Source of the DNA: Baylisascaris procyonis
Lineage: Eukaryota > Nematoda > Chromadorea > Rhabditida > Ascarididae
Length of the DNA: 64,000 nucleotides
Assembly (NCBI GenBank): GCA_037389465.1
Contig: JAZARR010000200.1
Location: 262,001-326,000 of the forward strand
Direction of reading: 5' to 3'
Under the pieces are notes generated by a model. The model searched no databases. It saw only the letters and a program-made list of their open reading frames with translations, and was not told the origin of the DNA. Shown in pieces: positions 15,101-28,420 of this stretch. A program made the position numbers and the translations under genes. Positions within the stretch are counted from its first letter, which is position 1. Each line of letters opens with the position of its first letter.

Positions 15101-18100
15101 TAAAAAAATTTCACGGCGAAAAATTAATAAACAAATAAATACCCCCCCCCCTCTCTAATTTCAAATAAGATCAATAAATATATCCCTCTTGAACGAAACA
15201 AATACTTCGTCATCCAATAACTGCCTTTTTCAAATATTTGTCGTCCTAAGAGCTTGTCGGTGCATTTACCGATGCATCATTTAAAAAAATTGAACATATA
15301 TATCACCTGCTGTTCGTTTACAGTACCCGGCGTATCATAACACCAATTTCCTTTCGCGAAAATATCATCCTCAAGGTTCCATCTAAATTAGATTACGGTA
15401 AAATCATCCTTTTACCACCAATTGAACTTTCTCATTTTGGTCCTATGTTTTTAAATAGATGCAAAGCAGAATCAAAGAATTTAATGCTGAGTATCCTTCA
15501 AAAATCTGCAAACGACACAATACCCAAAACAGAACTGAGAAGGAGGGGAGGGGGGGGGGGGGGAGGTGAGATGAAGGCACCCTACACAAATAAACTTTGA
15601 GTTAATCATTGTGTTAGAATAGGAAGAAATTTTCGAAAAATAGAAGAATTCTTCCACATTCCAATTTTTCCATAAAATTTCTCCTCAGCAAAAGAAGCTC
15701 ATTTTTATAAACAAAACATTTTCTCCCATACCTTACCTAAATTTCAAAATCTCCCATATCATAGCTCTTCATAATCCTAAAAGATTCTTTTCTTTGGATC
15801 AACAGATCCTCATTCAAACTCGCAACGTTTACAAAAACAAAAAAAAAGAACCATAAAAACGAACAGCAATCGCCTCTTCTGTGCTTTTGTTTCCTCCATA
15901 GCGGTCCAATTTCCATCCTCACTTCTCATAGCCCTTACTGATATTGGCTGAAGTTCCTCTTCTGTTTCCTTCAATGAAATTTTCTTTATTAAGCAAACAT
16001 GGAAATGGCGAATTAAGCATTTATTTGGTTATGAAAAGGTATCTCTAACAACATCACTTAAGAGGAATACTTCCACCTGGAAACTCCTCGCTGTGGAGTA
16101 GCCAACAAAACATCACAGAAATCATCAGCTTTGCTATCAGAATTCAAAACCTTGAATGTCGACTTCTCAGGTGCCAACATGTTGTTTTCATATACCTTTA
16201 ATATAGATCGCCTTAACCAAGTGGTTACCTTTAACTAGGTAACCCCTTGGTGCATGGCTTGCTGATTTTAGGAAAATAATATGAAACCTTGGTTTCGCGA
16301 ATTACTTTCCCCTTCACATATCCTAACAACCTCCGTCTACTCACCACCTCTTCCTTCCTTCACCTACTGTTTAAGAACAATAAAATCGGGTTACCTTGAA
16401 CGTATTCCCAACGTGAGCCTGAAGAGTGGCGTATTTGACATCGCCTGTCTCTTTCAGCAATTGCTTTCGCATTCGACGCTCCTTTAATGCCCACGCTTGA
16501 TTGGCCAGCAGTCTACAACAACCTATTCATAGAAAGTACCACAAAAAATGAATGCAGAAAGAGAAATAGGGAAAGTCGAGTGCGAAACGGACCTTATATC
16601 CTTCAGAGAGATGGTGAAAAGGAGAGCATTGAGACCATTTCCCCTCTCTCCCAATAATCCCGTAGTAAAATGAGCAAATTAAATTTTGTTGAACTCTCCC
16701 ATGACGCCAGAGACCGATGGACTATCCAATCCATAACAACACGATTACAAAATATTTTTTCTTTTATAAACAGATTTGGGGCGAGATTCTTACTGCACGT
16801 GACGTCACAAATGATAAAACTGAATAAATAAATGAGAAAAAACCACTTGGATTTTTAGATTATTAGAAACCGAAATCTCGTGCATATAAGTATGCACTGT
16901 CTACCACGTCAGACCACAGATGACCTCATAGATATGTCAAACATTATCAACAAAAAAAACATGACAAGGCTCAACTCGCCTACGCCCCCCCCTCTCCCCA
17001 CCCCCTACCCATACAGGGAATGGTGTAGAGATCCTGAATGTTAGCACTGGCGTTGATCCTTCGAAAAAACTTCGTTCGGAGACCTCGAATTTCAGGATTT
17101 TTAGTGCCAACTCCAACACGGAACCAAAAATCCTGAACTTCTTGATGTGCTACCTTATCCACTATTTCAAAAGCAAACGAAAATTCACCTCCTGCGCCTC
17201 AGCTCGAGTTTATGTGGTGTTGGATTCATAACGGGGAATTTCAGCAAAGAAATCGTCGTTCCGGGCCATATTGACGTTGTTGCACGCTGTACAAGATCTA
17301 CAGCGCGTACCTTACACAAATCCGATTGAAGAAAAGTGTTGAAGAGTGTCCTGAAATGACCAATACATGACTATTATAACATCCTTATCAACCTTCGATG
17401 ACAATTATTCAGGCTTTACTTCCATAATCGCCCGTGTTACTGAAATCATTATAATAACGACTGATATCGCATATCGGGAACCCGCCATCCCAAATATCGC
17501 ATCTCCCAATTGCTACGCAAAACGGATTCAAGATACATGGACCGAAAACTTCCAATACAGGGATTTTCAACTATAAGTCCCTACATCAAAAATAGAACGA
17601 TCAACGAACACAAAAATCAAATTTTTTAAAATAAGCATCCCGAGAGATATACGCCATTTTCTAAGTAATAATGAAAACTCGTCAAATTTTTTGGCAGTCA
17701 GTAATCAACAAAACAAAAGAACGCAATAAATCCTTATATATCGCATTTATGTCAATTAAAGGGTGCTGAGACTATTGCATCACCCAAAAAAGTGCTGAAA
17801 TCAATGGATCATAAATAAAATGTAAAACTAGGACATACGATTTTCCAGCGTTCGTACAACCCACCAGATAGATGTCATTCCTTACAGCAGTGCCTCGAGT
17901 GGACCATTTTAAATGAATATTCTGGAAAGAAACTTGCTCGTGTAGAGTGTAATAAACTTCAATCAATTTGCTAGCAAAGTGAGAAGAGAAAATAACAGCA
18001 CAATGAGCATTAGCAAAAGAAACCCTTTGATAAAATCAGGAAGTTCATGGGACTCATTTGCGGTGCTGCTTCCTAAAAGAACGAGTTCACGAAGCTCGAT

Positions 18101-20701
18101 CCTCTCAGAAGAAACTGAAGTGAAGTTGAAAGCTAAGACCCTCTTTCTTCCATCTCATTTCACCCTTGCCTCCTTCCCTCTGTGGAACCCTCGCACTCCT
18201 ACCGACTACAATAAGAATTGCGCAAATAAAAACCAACCGTGATAAGCTCTTCTACACCGAATCCAGTCTTCGCACTTATTAAAGCCACATGGAGCACATT
18301 AAACCGCTTCGTGAATCCAGCATCTTCCACGGCTTTAAAAAGCGTTTCGCGAAAATGCTTTAGATAACCTGATCGTTGATCTGGTGGTAACAGATCCACC
18401 TTATTACCTGGAATAAAAATCACTTTCAAGAATCCTCCACTGACAAGTGTGGTTATCTCATTCCCGTGAATTTCGTTACCGGCCTTAGGTTTATGTTTAA
18501 GCTTACCATGGATCTCACACTACTTCATCATCCACCCACATTTTTCTTCTATCATCCATGGCTGGAAGATTTTTAGCCAACTTCTATCAGCAGTGAGCTA
18601 GCACGACTTGATGATCCACAATTCAAATAGCACAGTTAAAGGCGATAGACTTTCGACCTAGACATAATGAGCCTTCAAAATCGACAGTTGACGGAAATAA
18701 TCCACCAAGTGTTCCCCGTTTGTCCACCGAAAATAATCGATCAGTGGTCCTATGTTCACTTCCCGAGGACTTTAAAACGATCCGAAAGTACTTACTTTCC
18801 CCTCACCTCTCAAAAGGAATAGATCAGAACAAAGAAAAACCAACCAACAACGATCATCGGCTTACGATCACCGATAATTTTGGGCAGGTGGGCGTATATT
18901 GATGCTGGTAAATCACTCATATCAACGATCAATATAATTAGCGCTTCCTGTTTCAACTTCAGATGACACATCATTGAACGGTAGTCCACTTCGCATACAT
19001 TCACGTTCAACTGCAAATTCATAATGCATATACATACATATATACATATATACATTCCACTGTCCACTTTCCAGAAAATTCCAGAAGATTCCAGAAAATT
19101 TTTATCATTAGCACTTAAAATATCAAAAAAGAGACTCCGAATGCACACATTTAAATGCAATAGGTTGAAAAAGAGAAAAAGGATAAGAAGGGAGAGGTCG
19201 GATGAATGAACTTCATAGCACCTAATACTAATTTTAAAAATAAGTTCCACCTCCACAGAAGTAGGAGGATCGAACCGAAAGAAGAATGAAATAAACAAAC
19301 CCGATCCGTTGCCTGTAGCGCAAAAATCAACACGCTAACTGCAGCAGTAACATAAAAAAAAAACTGCTGTCAATCTAATTAACCGTTATTAACGAATGAT
19401 GCCGTTGATTATCAAATATGAAAAAAGCCCCTTACTCTTATCTCCCTCATTCATATATGCGACCCTCCCGCCCTCATCCACCCAACAGTAAGCTTGTCGC
19501 TGATGCTGCTTCCCACAAGTTTCACCTTCACCAATCACTAAGCACAGACTACAGGTTTATTCAATTCAAACACTATAACTATTCCTTTGCAATGAGAGAC
19601 GCATATACGTGCGCTACTAATATTTAAATAATCAATCGAAACCTACAAGGAAGCTGTGTTTCTCCAAAAGATAACACCTTCTACAGAGACCTTCTTCAGG
19701 ACCCTTCACCGATTCCAGCTTTGAGAAGAGCTCGACCGGTAGGAAACCAGGCAGCGATGCATCCTGTAACTCAATAAATTTTTATGGAATAAGAAGCGAA
19801 TATACGCCTACGGAAGCGAGAAACTCAAATGAAAAGTTCAATGCGAAGAAGGGAAATTTACCTTATTCTGCTATCCACCATATACGAATCCACGGAGGCA
19901 ATTAGTTGTAGTGAATGAAGGTGAATTATCACGCAAATATTATTATATTAAGAGAAGTAGGCAGAAGAATGTGCAATAAACGGATGTTTTGGCAAAGGCA
20001 GGAAGGAAAAACGAATAAAAGCCATGGCGATCCTTTTACCCGACCAGTAAGTACAGTATCCAAAAAATGTTTCAAGAAAGCTACAGGAAGCTACAAAACT
20101 CTTCAAGCATCTTACAACATTTTACAACCTTTTAGCTCAGTTACATTATTTGTGAGTCCTTGCAACCGACTTCAAGTTACTCTATACTCGTCCTATTCGA
20201 ATACTTCTTCCCAATAAGCTCCAAATGAACAGATCCGTCCCAACCTCTTCATGTTCTGAAGAATATGCTGAAGCAAAAGAAAACAACCTCGTGAGACAGA
20301 AAAACACCAACTTTACAATGGAATCTCGCACCACATCCGTTGCAACTCCTATCTGACGCTGCGACTGTCGGGTCAACGCTTCCATATTGTTCCATCCATT
20401 CGGCATCCTCATCACTATTCGCCACATTTCTCCGGCTATCCTACAATTGCATATACAAATGTCACATGAATAGCGCAATCTACTATACGTTAGCTCGGAA
20501 AGAAGAAAGTCCTGGGTTCAAATACCGCTGCAAACAAACTTTATGCAACACCAATGGAGTCTTACACAAATCAACCAGAAAGTAAAGTTGAGATACCATG
20601 TAAGGGATGATAGTTGAAGATGCGCTCTTTTTTATCGCCACACTGTACAAAGCGGGACAAGCTTCTGATAGTTTCGACTTCAGCAAATGCTTCTGTAGAT
20701 G
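12133..20701 (-). CDS. NOA1: NOA1/YqeH-type circularly permuted mitochondrial GTPase
   Basis: GTPase needed for mitochondrial ribosome assembly in known members. Exons in transcript order: 20597-20701, 20312-20440, 19647-19763, 18845-19010, 18238-18407, 17839-17970, 17189-17350, 16395-16512, about 15861-15968, about 15307-15382, 14325-14486, 13339-13497, 12133-12483 (stop TGA). A zinc finger CNGCGARFHC, then PGF and CRRC, lies at 20312-19647. The G motifs are permuted: G4 NKVD (18407) and SAK precede G1 GCTNAGKS (17839), then SIWPGTT and the G3 motif DTPG (15307-15382). A C-terminal beta domain follows. The total is about 650 aa against about 700 in the family. No initiator ATG is visible: the first exon listed is open, acceptor-bounded and in phase 0, so a further 5' exon is likely. 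Two joins (18238/17970 and 15861/15382) do not keep phase with simple GT-AG choices. Confidence 0.9.
16216..16251. repeat. short inverted repeat in a NOA1 intron
   Basis: Two 14-base arms, complementary except for one mismatch, flank an 8-base loop. They lie in the intron upstream (minus sense) of the NOA1 exon ending at 16395. No tRNA cloverleaf could be drawn around it. It may be a remnant of a small inverted-repeat element. Confidence 0.5.
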
Positions 20702-21574
20702 CTACTAGATGATTACACTACTCGACCTTCCCGCTTAAGCATCAATTACTATTGCCTTCTCGGAATACCAACACAACATACACGGACAAAACGGCAACCA
20801 CATGCAATGAATGAATTAAGTCAACACGGATAACTATGACCAAGCATAAACATCTCCTGGAAACTACTAAACAAATGAAGTTATACTTAACATTAAAACA
20901 GTAGACTACAAAAGATGGAATATATTTTACGATAGAATCATCAACGATGGTCGCATTCCAAAATTATATTCGCTGCTTACATTTTATAAAAATGCCTTAT
21001 TGAAAAACCTATTGACTTCGCCAAATCTTCGAAATAACAGCCACAAAATTCATCCCCTGACAACCTGAAATTGGTGATGATGTCTCCCCGGTCCCCCCCC
21101 CCCCCTCTTCTCCATCTTGAAAGTTAGAGGAAGTTGGTGGCAAATGAGGATGCCATGTAATATCTGAAGGACATTATTCAGCTGTCCTGATGAGTTGCAA
21201 CAAGCACCTCATCAAGACAGCTGAATGAATGACACTCGTATGCCGTATAATCGCAATGTTTTATTTCCAACCCGGCTGGCATTTAAAGACACCTTATATT
21301 AATTTTCACTTTGAAATGAGAAATTATATCAAATGCAATCGTCTAATCAATTTACCGATCGGCTGAATGAATGACTAAAATGACTGCATCAATCATAGCT
21401 ACACAGTTCCTGCTTCACCTGCCAAAAAGCTGATGTCTTTCATTAGCATTTTCCCAAGGTTGCCCATTGCAGTATCATGTTCAGCAATGTTTTGATATGC
21501 CATAATTCGAAGAAATGCCTAATGAGAACTCACCCCCCCCCCCCCCCCCTCCCCTTGCCAACTTCTTTATCTAT
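20702..21574. other. spacer between NOA1 and the upstream mitochondrial-type gene
   Basis: No further exon can be supported. It should contain the missing NOA1 start codon or first exon. A short ATG-initiated frame near 20740 (MLKRE) precedes a GT but is out of phase with the next exon. A clear hairpin lies at 21176-21226, and C runs occur near 21097 and 21531. Confidence 0.5.
21176..21226. repeat. 19-bp stem hairpin
   Basis: Arms 21176-21194 and 21208-21226 are complementary at 18 of 19 positions around a 13-base loop. Pairing extends about 4 bp further outward with one bulge. It is close to the 3' end of the gene at 21575. It could be a miRNA-like precursor or a small inverted-repeat transposon remnant; neither is shown. 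Confidence 0.6.
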
Positions 21575-24140
21575 TTAAAAGAAAACGCCAACCTTGGGAT
21601 CAGTACTTTGACCTGGTTGTTGAAATTCGATCACCTCAACGGCGTCTTCTGGTCCATAACGGATCGAACTGGAATAGGGCCTAAAATCAATTTTAATTCC
21701 GATAGAGACATAATAAAACATATGCAATTTAAACATTTAGATCGCTGGTTCGAATCCATTTTTAACGAACGCTCATAATTTCACTTTTAATTCTTTTCCA
21801 TCAATTAGCCCTTTTCATAAAAGAAAAACATTTGCATAAATCGTGAATATGGATTTCTTTTGCATATCAACAATCGCTATCACGCCCAACCATCACAGTT
21901 TTCATAATCAATTAAAAATTTGCGTATGTGTCGATACAAAATCATTTTTGTTTCCCATGATACTCAAAAAAGACGCTCATCTCCTATGGATTCGAATATT
22001 TCCATCCCCATTCCCGTGAGGATCAACGCAAAACATACGAACTTCCGGTTAATGCAGCATTTCTTCAAAAAGATCATAACAAGTTGTTGTTAATATACGT
22101 TTTTAATATCCCTTAAAGTATCACACCAACATTTCACTTAGAAGGAAAAACATTAACGACAGAAATATGCAAATTTTTCAAAATGTCAAAAGGAAGCAGA
22201 TTTCTACGCGACAATATCGTCCTTAAAATGACAACTAACATTGAAATTAAGTGCAAATGTCATTGAACAAAATACTACTTACGAATTCATTTCATCCTCA
22301 GGGAAGTCGAAAATAGATGCGGCCGTATATTCGTCGGTAAAGCGATCGCCGTCCACATAGAATCCCCGGTCGTTAATACCGATTCCGGAAGAAGTTTCTG
22401 GCCTCTCCGATCCGAATCCGCTCTCCCATTTCCCAGTCATTTCGTTTCCCTTTAGTGGTAAAGTTACCTAAAATTAATGGCGGTAACCATTCAGCCCAAA
22501 CTGATAATCAAATATCAATGGGCAAAGAACATTCCTTATCCGTTGAAACAGCCGACGCAAAGCATCAAAGCACTATCGGTTTATTTAATAAAACAAAGCG
22601 ATATACCCCTTAAGTAAAATAGATGAGCACCAACAAAGGGGGTACTAGTCGAAATTCTGGGATGAGAGGGGGAGGGGGAGGGAATTAGGGGAAGCTATTG
22701 TAAAGTCAGACACCACTTTTATCTTTGAGCAAGTCCGAGAGGGAAATCCTCTCAAAATTTGATCAAATTCCCAAAAAATATCCTTTTCATACCGGAAAAA
22801 AACGTATCAACTTACTCTATCACATTTTGGTCGATCTTCTATAAAATATTAACCCTCTCAACTCCCAACACCTGTCAGAATTTAATTACCTGCTGGAAAA
22901 CAAACCGGCTTATGTAGAGAGAATCGAGCAATAAAAAACAAAAATGTCGGAACTTTAACATCCATTTCAATCTGATTCAACTGAATACCTCTTTATCTCT
23001 GGCAATCGCATTGTTACGAAGTCCCTCTTGCATCTTTTCACGTCTCGATGTTATTTCTGTGAATTTCTCCTTGTTTGATCTGAAAAATATCGACTTACTT
23101 CCGCTAAGAAAAACTATTCAATCCCTTTAAAGATAACACCACGAATAACACCAATCGCTACAAAGCATACACAGATATGTTCCTCTATGAAACTCTTAGC
23201 TAGCAAATAACTACACAACAGCAGGTAATCATATGCACATTAAGCTAGGGCCGATGTTTGAATCTTTAGTGGTGCGCAGACATTTGCTCCTCCGATATAT
23301 CCACGGCAGGGAGAAAGCGCTAATGAAAATTAAGACAGAGTATTGCTTTGTACTGGTGCAAGTTATCTTAGACACTTCCTCTTGCCTTTAGTATGGAAAA
23401 AGGTGAAGCGTAAACAGTGAGATAGTGTGTACTGCAAGATGACAGATCAAAAATGGATAGGCTACAAAACAAACATCACTCTAAAATTTGATCAAAGCAA
23501 TCATCTAGGCATACATATCCTCCGTAAATCAGGTTTACATTGACGAAGAGAACAACGATTAGAGAATTTGAGGAAACAGAAAGACCGGAAGACTTCCTGC
23601 AGAGATGACTGACGTGGCAGGGATTGAACGCGATGGAATCTTCACTCCTTCCCTCCCCCCCTCTCCCTCCATCCAGTCCAATCGAGCAATTCCATAAACT
23701 TTCATAGAAACGTAGAACCTGCACGAAAAAATTCTGTCGGAAAATTTCATCTTTAACGAAAGTCTCTCACTTATAAGATAAAACTCTTATAAATCCAATC
23801 CGATTATCCTAAGCAAACATTGGGCAACATCTTGCTGTTCATTAATTCTTGGAATGAATGAAAAAATTTACTGGTAAAACCCTTCGGCGGCCATTGAATC
23901 CAACGTGTATCTGTTCAAGTCATTGTTTATTGGACGATCCGCTGCGATAAGCTCTTCTTTCTCGTATGCATCGAGCCTTTTGCGAATGCGAGCAGCAATC
24001 TTCGAACCACTTGGTGCATTCACAGGTACGGCATTCAGATGCCGTGCTGCACGACGTGACGACCAACGTGATGACACTCTTATAATGCACGGTCCCACAC
24101 GTACCAAACGTGTTCCCATATAGGATATCGTCAGGGCCAT
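21575..24140 (-). CDS. unrecognised protein, probably mitochondrial, 4 exons
   Basis: Exons 23872-24140 (ATG), 22989-23079, 22283-22467 and 21575-21680 join with all phases kept, giving about 216 aa. The first about 40 residues (MALTISYMGTRLVRVG, then several Arg and Ser, no acidic residue) look like a mitochondrial targeting peptide. The rest is charged and soluble: IAARIRKRLDAYEKEEL may be helical, and an acidic, aromatic stretch (YVDGDRFTDEYTAASIFDF) lies in exon 3. No family was recognised; a mitoribosomal or assembly protein would fit but is a guess. The last exon may instead splice at the GT near 21594 to a short exon near 21435. The gene lies between PIG-P and NOA1 on the same strand, about 0.9 kb upstream of NOA1. 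Confidence 0.72.
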
Positions 24141-24306
24141 GCTATATGCAAGTCTGCTGATGTGTATGTGACAGGTTATTGTGGTTCAAGACCAGGTAGT
24201 TCGACGTGAACGACGCGTACACTCACGACTTTCGTGGGAGCCTAAAACATATGACATTCTCTAAGTTCTCTCAGGATATAACAAAAAAACGTTTGTGCTT
24301 CATAAC

Positions 24307-24425
<119 letters not shown>

Positions 24426-24534
24426 GCACCTATCTGGACATGAGGGTGAATCAACCGAATCATTTTAAAAAATTGGTCTCAAAGTATACGAGTAAAGTTT
24501 AAACGAGAATATTTGTGAAAGCATAAACGGTAAC

Positions 24535-25385
24535 GACAAGATCATCGTATCTCTATGAAACCTCTAATCTTTTGGTGGATATTTACCTCGTTCTTCTTAC
24601 TAAATCAGTCGTCTCCCCCTCCCCCCCGCCATAAAATTCCCAGAATTTGTTCCCATATGTCCGAAAATTTCTATACAACTGCCTTAGTACAAACCCCCTC
24701 CCCCTTCCCCCAACCTCTAAAATAAGGGTTACAGCTCTCGGTTTTATCGTAATACCGTGGTTGATTTTCCACCTTTATATGATATGACGTAATCTGGATA
24801 TAGCTATCCGTGACAACTTTTCCATGTAATGAAATAAACTATGAGTAAAATTAGCAAAACAAAGGAAAGGTGAACAACAAAATAGCAATATAATGCCAAC
24901 TCATCTCTTATGTAAGGTTTAGTGTAGCCACCTAAATACGATTCGATGCCGCACCTCTTCAACGCTGAAGGCGAAAACTCGATGACCATAGGAAAGTCCG
25001 AAGATACAGCTGATACAAGAAATATACATTCTCCTCCTCTTCCCAAAACGAGCATACTAGCATGATCATTCGATACCTGCCAAACTCCTTCCCTCACTTC
25101 AAGCTCACCTAGCCTCAGGCTAGCATCATTCTATCAACAATTCTGGTTAAGCGGCAGAAACTAAAGATTGAATGAAACACTTTTGTAAGAACCAAACGAT
25201 GCAAAAAGAAATGGTCCTGATCAACATAGTCACCGGTTTGTAAATCTGCGCCTAATAATTTCCACTTTACTTTATCAGATGCCTGCTCTTCCTCGCCCCC
25301 CCCCCCCTCCTCACAACTCCTATTATCATTCTCCTTCCTCATATAAACTACAACCAATAACATGAGTTATAAATAAAAAATTCTG
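24535..25385. repeat. PIG-P 3' flank, duplicated at 55297-56135
   Basis: About 850 bp can be followed side by side with 55297-56135 in the same orientation, with many substitutions and small indels. It starts just beyond the (TA)n tract and ends within the last few codons of PIG-P. Open frames inside it (for example 25115-25363) are not preserved in the copy, so I take it as non-coding 3' flank. Confidence 0.8.
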
Positions 25386-28300
25386 CACAAACCTTTTCTT
25401 GTGATGGTCGCTTTTAAAAACTTCCTCAAATCAACACCGTTCACAATCGCTAAGTCGCCAAAGTCGTTCTCAATAATCTAAAAAAAAATTCCAAACGACG
25501 TTACATTCAAGTTATATTCAGTCACTATTCCAGTATGAGAGATCAAGTAACTTTAACAGTACAACATAGCTCAAACTCTTCAATTAACAATTAGCGTTTC
25601 AACACCACAATTGGAGATGTAATGAACGCGTTCCCTAGCTCAAACTCTTCAATTAACAATTAGCGTTTCAACACCACAACTGGAGATGTAATGAAAGCGT
25701 TCCCTTCCCTTCTCCTCTCTCTTCACTATCTCAAAAATTTCTTCATGAATAGGTCACCTCCCGAAGTGAAATCTTGCAAGCTAAAGCTCTGAAAGACCGA
25801 AATATTTGCGCCTTTTGTGTAGTGTCACCCAACATACCTCACGCTAACTTTCGTGAAGATGAACAATTTTTTGCATATCGCTAAATGAAACTATGCATCA
25901 AATTTTTCCAGTACACTATAACTAATATGCCCATCACTGAACCCAATAAAAATCATTTCAATTCAAAGAGAAATCAACGTTGCCTATATTGGAGCCTAAA
26001 ATATGAAAGAGAACAAATTGGTACCAATCCTATCGAATCTGGAAACGACTGCGAAGAACTTGTTCAAGTGCCATAAAATATGTAAATTTTAGTGACCCAA
26101 AATGCACTCATAAAGAAGCAACAATATAAGTTTCTGACTGAATCAGTCCTTACAAAAAATTCAAATTAACCTTACAAAACATTTAAATTAATAATATTTT
26201 TTAGATAAACTTATACCTATTTAAAAACTCCCTTCGCCAATAAAAAATAGAGATCAAAAAATATGCAAAAGAAGATCACAGCATCAAGTAGCTTTTTCTA
26301 CAATGAACGAAAGACGTTAATCATTCAGGTATCTTCATACGAATACTGTGAAGTGTTCCCCAACGCAACGTTTCATTTACTGTATTCACAACAATGCAAA
26401 TTTGGAAAAGAGGTGACGTCATGACAATACATGTAGTTAAACAAAATCTATAGGTACTAATCAAGGGCAAAACCAATCCTAAGGTACCGCAAACACCTGG
26501 GCATAGAGGTCTCCCGAACCGGCTACAGACATGGATCTTATGTAATACGCACCTATATCTGTATCGACATGCTGCAAATTTCCGCCTGCTTTCTACCTGC
26601 TACTTCTCTAATCTTCATCCATAACGAAACTCCATTCCTCCACCGCCCCTTCATCAGTTCCTATTCCAGTGCATCATATTTTTAGAAAGAAATCGAAGTC
26701 TCACCTCAACGTTGTCGAAGATACCGTGAAAATTGATTAGATTGATTGCAAAAACACCAGTCACGTATGCGACCACTGCGATCGGGAACAACAGCGGTAA
26801 AGCGATCGCCCAATATTTAGCCGGTACGTAAGTGAGCTGAATGGCCTCCAACCAAGGAGTGGGAACAAGTGCCCAAATCAAATACGCCACGAATAAAATC
26901 CACGAACACAAAAACAAAGCGAATCCTGCAAAAACTCATTGCGTAACAGACACTACGCAATTTGGGAGATAGGGGAGGGTATAGGGAAAGGGTTGGGAAC
27001 GGAGGGAGATAGAACGGGAAAAATTAGTGACTTTCAGTGCAGCAGCACGCTACTGAAATATAACTAACCCAAAAAAGGAGATCCCTTTGAATGGCGACCT
27101 GTGCAGATTATCGACATTTAGCATCTTACCACACGATGGGATCAATATCTCCTATCAGTGGATATCCAGATACTCAAAATCAATACATCAACAACTATAA
27201 TTAAATAAATAAATAAATAAATAAAACTGAAATACTGCAGCAATTATACTTATTGGAAACAACTTATAAGTATTTCAAAAATAAATCTAAACAACGGTAA
27301 GGTTTTCTTATGAACAGGAAATAATCACCTATAAATATTCAACAAATGGGCCACTTCAACCGGTTCGTATCACAAATGAAACCCGTCGTTCAAATATTCA
27401 AATACTTAAACACTAAAATAGTCGGCAGCACCTCCCCAATATTCATTATTTCTAAGCAATCCTATCCTATGACAACAATTCCTGTAACCATAAGTCACGT
27501 CGATGATGAATGTTGTTGTTTTTTCCATATTTATTAATATAAAAATCAACAAAAATAACACTTTCAACAACTCTATAGCCTCATTTTGTGTAGAGAGTTT
27601 TGTAAAAGCACAGAATCACAAATCAATAATAGTACAACTGGGGGTTAGTTCAAATCATTACAGTAACGGAATAATGAAATACACGTAAAACGAATGTTGC
27701 GATCACATTCACCAGCTTGCTATCGCGTCCTATTGCAACCCTTATATTTTCTATCAATGATAAAAAATGTTTAAGCCACATAAGTCCATATTAAGTATTC
27801 CATGAAAAAACGTTCTTTTACAACCATTTCAGCCAGAAATATGAAGTTAAAGACCCTTTACAGCTTAGCCACTGCCCAATTCATGAAGTCTTTGAAAAGA
27901 TGGTATATTTTAAATGAATTGTACAGTACTTCCACAAACATTTCTACACATAAACGTTTTAATATTGCTTAAAGGAAATATTACAATCTTGTTGAATTTC
28001 AATCAATTTCAGTTAATTTCAATAAGAACAACATAAACCCTTACAACGTGAGATCGGCAAAATGGGCCCAGAAAAGTTTTCTCAGATTATTTATGACTAA
28101 AATCGCTGATCTACTCAACAGTTACCATCTCCTCTTCATCAGCAACATATGATCTGACGACGTTCATAGCCATAAACCATAAAATATCTAACAGCTTCCT
28201 ACCATATTCATCTCTCTTGCTTATATTATTACGCACCTCTCCCTCCCGTCCTCCCCCCTCCCCTCCCACCTCCCTAACATATTTTCGTTGCGTTATTTTC

Positions 28301-28420
28301 GGTACTCAAATAGATTTAATAATCGAAAATCTCACCATAGACGCCTCTGGAAAGATGCGGATTCGGAGTAGCGTATGGGGGTAACGCCTCGTCAATATTT
28401 ATACCATCGGCCACCTCCAT
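25367..28420 (-). CDS. PIGP: PIG-P, subunit of GPI N-acetylglucosaminyltransferase
   Basis: Part of the ER-membrane complex that transfers GlcNAc to phosphatidylinositol, the first step of GPI-anchor synthesis. Exons: 28336-28420 (ATG, with an in-frame TGA just upstream), 26705-26925, 25367-25477, for 138 aa, close to the 134-158 aa of known forms. Exon 1 ends SRGVY and exon 2 opens GFALFLCSWILFVAYLIWAL, the family's first membrane helix. LTYVPAKYWAIALP and a second helix follow. Exon 3 gives the cytosolic tail IIENDFGDLAIVNGVDLRKF. A GT at 25392 could end exon 3 earlier, but reading through reaches a stop with a family-like length. Exon 1 lies inside segment A; the boundary of A falls 35 nt into exon 2. 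Confidence 0.86.
25567..25704. repeat. 69-bp tandem duplication in PIG-P intron 2
   Basis: Two adjacent 69-bp units differ at only a few positions (for example T/C and C/A changes). They lie in the intron between PIG-P exons 3 and 2. No coding sense. Confidence 0.9.

Noticed and set aside
25115..25363. Minus open frame as a fourth PIG-P exon
   Set aside because: The frame is not preserved in the 55297-56135 copy, and reading through exon 3 gives a stop at the expected protein length.
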